The notes beneath the pieces are model-generated. The model was not told where the DNA came from, ran no database searches, and was given only the letters and a program-made list of their open reading frames with translations. 64,000 nucleotides of DNA, from positions 1 to 64,000 of the forward strand of contig NZ_BMMP01000012.1 of assembly GCF_014645895.1 (NCBI RefSeq), given 5' to 3'. Below, one piece after another: positions 62,418 through 64,000 of this stretch; positions within the stretch are counted from its first letter, which is position 1, and each line of letters opens with the position of its first letter. Origin of the DNA: Streptomyces daqingensis. GTDB taxonomy: Bacteria; Actinomycetota; Actinomycetes; Streptomycetales; Streptomycetaceae. The position numbers and the translations under genes were made by a program.

Positions 62418-64000
62418 TCACAACTCGTAGGCCGCGGGGAGGTCTTCACCCGGCCCGTCGTCCTCGCCGTCCGGGCGGTGACCCAGCCGGCCGGTGATCG
62501 CTTCCGCCTGCGCGTGAACGGTCGTCAGGTCGAACAGCTCGCCCACGCGCAGCACCCCGGGCCAGGCGGCGTCGAGTTGCTTGTGCAGATCGATGACCCG
62601 CAGCGAACTGCCGCCCACCGCGAAGAAGTTGTCGTTCGGTCCGGCCTCACCGTGGCCGAGTACGGCGGCCCAGATCTCCGCGACACGGCCCGTGGTGCCG
62701 GCGGCAGCGCCCGGCCCGTCCGCGCCGCTCTTCCCCGCGGCACCGCCGCCGTCCAAGGGGCCGCTCGCACCCGTCTCTCCGGCGTCGGACGGCAGCAGCT
62801 CCCGCAGCGCCGTCCGGTCGGCCTTGCCGCTGGAGTTGAGCGGCATGCTCCGGAGCGTGCGGAAGTGGACGGGAACGGCCTGCTCCACCAGGAACTCCCA
62901 GCAGTGCGCCCGCAGATCGGACCACGAGGGCATGTCGCCGCCGGGTGAGACAGGGGTGAGGAAGGCGGTCAGCCGTGGCTCGCCCGACGCGTTCCCGCAG
63001 ACCACGACGGCCTGGCCGACGGCCGGGTGGCGCTCCAACGCCGCCTCCACCTCGCCCAGTTCGATCCGCGCGCCGCGGATCTTGACCTGCTGGTCGCTCC
63101 TGCCGTGGTAATGCAACGACCCCGACTCCCCCACGTGTGCGATGTCGCCGGTCCTGTACATGCGTGACCCGGGCGGCCCGAAGGGGTCCGCGACGAACCT
63201 CTCCGCCGTCCTGCCGGGCTGCCCCGCGTAGCCGAGCGCCACGAACGGGCCGCCGATGTACAGCTCGCCCCGCACGCCGGGCGCCACTTCGCGGAGCCGG
63301 CCGTCCAGCACCCGCGCCTCGGCGCCCCGCCAGGGCCGGCCGATGGGGATGCGGGACCACGACGGGTCCAGCCCGGGCTCGACGGTGCAGGAGATCGTCG
63401 TCTCCGTGGGGCCGTACTCGTTGACCAGCACCGCCCGGGGAAGGCGTTCCGTGTGGTCCCGTACGAGGTCGGGAGTGCACGCCTCACCCGCGACGACGAC
63501 CAGCCGCAGGGACTCCGGCAGCAGCCGGCTCTCCTTCAGCAGGGCGCGGTAGTAGGACGGCACGACGATGAGGTGCGTCGCGCCGTACTCCTCTGCCAGC
63601 CCGGCCAGTCCGTGGACCTGCTTGAGCTGCTTCTCGTCGGGGAGCACGAGCGTGTGGCCGTTGCAGAACGACCAGAACATGCCGCCGAGCATCCCGTCGA
63701 AGGACGCCCGCATGGCCATCAGGCAGACGGCGTGGTCCTCGCCGTAGACCTCCGTCCTCGGCTCGATGGAGGCGGCGAGCGAACCCCGGCTGACCATCAC
63801 GCCCTTGGGGGTTCCGGTCGAGCCGGAGGTGCAGACGACGTAGGCCGGGGTCTCGGGGGACGGTTCGGCGTGCCCGCCGGCCCGTCCCGCCTCCTCCGCC
63901 GGTCCGGCGGCTTTGTCAGCGCCACCGGGTGCGAGGAGTCCGCGTACGTCCAGCCCCGCGACGTCGAGGCGTTCCGGGACGTCGGGCAGCCCCTCCAGCG
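62418..64000 (-). CDS. Adenylation-thiolation didomain, partial (5' end outside the window)
   Basis: About 526 codons visible. The frame runs to the window edge; the ATG near 63800 is internal, since A3 core TSGSTGTPKG lies before it. The A domain then has FDGMLGGMFW, VPSYYRALL, VVAGEAC and EYGPTETTIS, giving pocket D-G-G-?-V-A-E-I-S-?, which matches no code I know, and TGDIAHV plus the final Lys region PLNSSGKAD. The T domain follows with GGSSL (near 62610). The stop is 47 nt before the KS gene. As the first visible module it could load the starter for the KS, or feed the C domains that lack their own A-T. Confidence 0.85.
   Translation of the reverse strand, partial: LEGLPDVPERLDVAGLDVRGLLAPGGADKAAGPAEEAGRAGGHAEPSPETPAYVVCTSGSTGTPKGVMVSRGSLAASIEPRTEVYGEDHAVCLMAMRASFDGMLGGMFWSFCNGHTLVLPDEKQLKQVHGLAGLAEEYGATHLIVVPSYYRALLKESRLLPESLRLVVVAGEACTPDLVRDHTERLPRAVLVNEYGPTETTISCTVEPGLDPSWSRIPIGRPWRGAEARVLDGRLREVAPGVRGELYIGGPFVALGYAGQPGRTAERFVADPFGPPGSRMYRTGDIAHVGESGSLHYHGRSDQQVKIRGARIELGEVEAALERHPAVGQAVVVCGNASGEPRLTAFLTPVSPGGDMPSWSDLRAHCWEFLVEQAVPVHFRTLRSMPLNSSGKADRTALRELLPSDAGETGASGPLDGGGAAGKSGADGPGAAAGTTGRVAEIWAAVLGHGEAGPNDNFFAVGGSSLRVIDLHKQLDAAWPGVLRVGELFDLTTVHAQAEAITGRLGHRPDGEDDGPGEDLPAAYEL

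Noticed and set aside
1..64000. tRNA genes, CRISPR arrays, insertion sequences, attachment sites, replication origins
   Set aside because: I looked for cloverleaf cores, regular repeat-spacer arrays, transposase motifs and DnaA-box clusters and saw none; a tRNAscan or IS search was not possible.

Overview
The window looks like a stretch of a Streptomyces-type actinomycete chromosome. The DNA is very GC-rich and many genes use GTG starts. The RNase P RNA is close to the Streptomyces form, and there is a SARP regulator, an Xre/DUF397 pair and a mycothiol-type PIG-L deacetylase. All calls come from reading the sequence; no database search was run.

Layout. (1) 189-6751: an FMN-dependent lactate-monooxygenase-like enzyme, a small SRPBCC protein, then a sugar-diacid catabolic set: an L-talarate/galactarate dehydratase, a divergent GntP permease and glucarate dehydratase (gudD). 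(2) 6930-7324: rnpB. (3) 7547-8966: a MerR regulator and an NADPH:quinone-type oxidoreductase, with a probable MerR operator between them. (4) 9157-11861: a LacI regulator divergent from an orphan sugar-binding lipoprotein. (5) 12153-20750: a tightly overlapping seven-gene minus-strand operon (class III aminotransferase, SDR, membrane EEP phosphatase-like protein, GT4, UbiA/DPPR-synthase-like prenyltransferase, GT4, flippase-like protein) that looks like a lipid-linked glycoconjugate pathway. An 84-nt block upstream of it is repeated upstream of the orphan lipoprotein gene. (6) 21782-27459: a SARP regulator with NB-ARC domain, a PIG-L deacetylase and a Tm-1-like / PEP-hydrolase-like pair. (7) 27721-30454: a molybdopterin oxidoreductase lacking the fourth Cys ligand of its Fe-S site, and a small charged protein.

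(8) 30703-35807: three minus-strand genes of unknown role: a STAND-type ATPase, a membrane protein with an external periplasmic-binding-protein domain, and a 200-aa hypothetical protein. They look like a sensing or conflict module. (9) 36063-38574: a secreted metzincin-like protease, two small proteins, and an Xre/DUF5753 plus DUF397 pair. (10) 38565-64000, continuing past the window edge: a hybrid PKS/NRPS cluster on the minus strand. In transcription order it encodes A-T (5' end outside the window), KS-degenerate AT-T-C-degenerate C, a 3-hydroxyacyl-CoA dehydrogenase, C-A-T-E-C-TE, and C-A(Thr)-T-C-A(Val-like)-T-E-C.

The assembly line is unusual. Two proteins end in condensation domains that have no adjacent A-T partner. 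One condensation domain has lost its catalytic His, and the AT of the KS protein has lost its GHSxG motif. An A-T didomain shared in trans, or a chain-terminating condensation, would explain this; both are inference.
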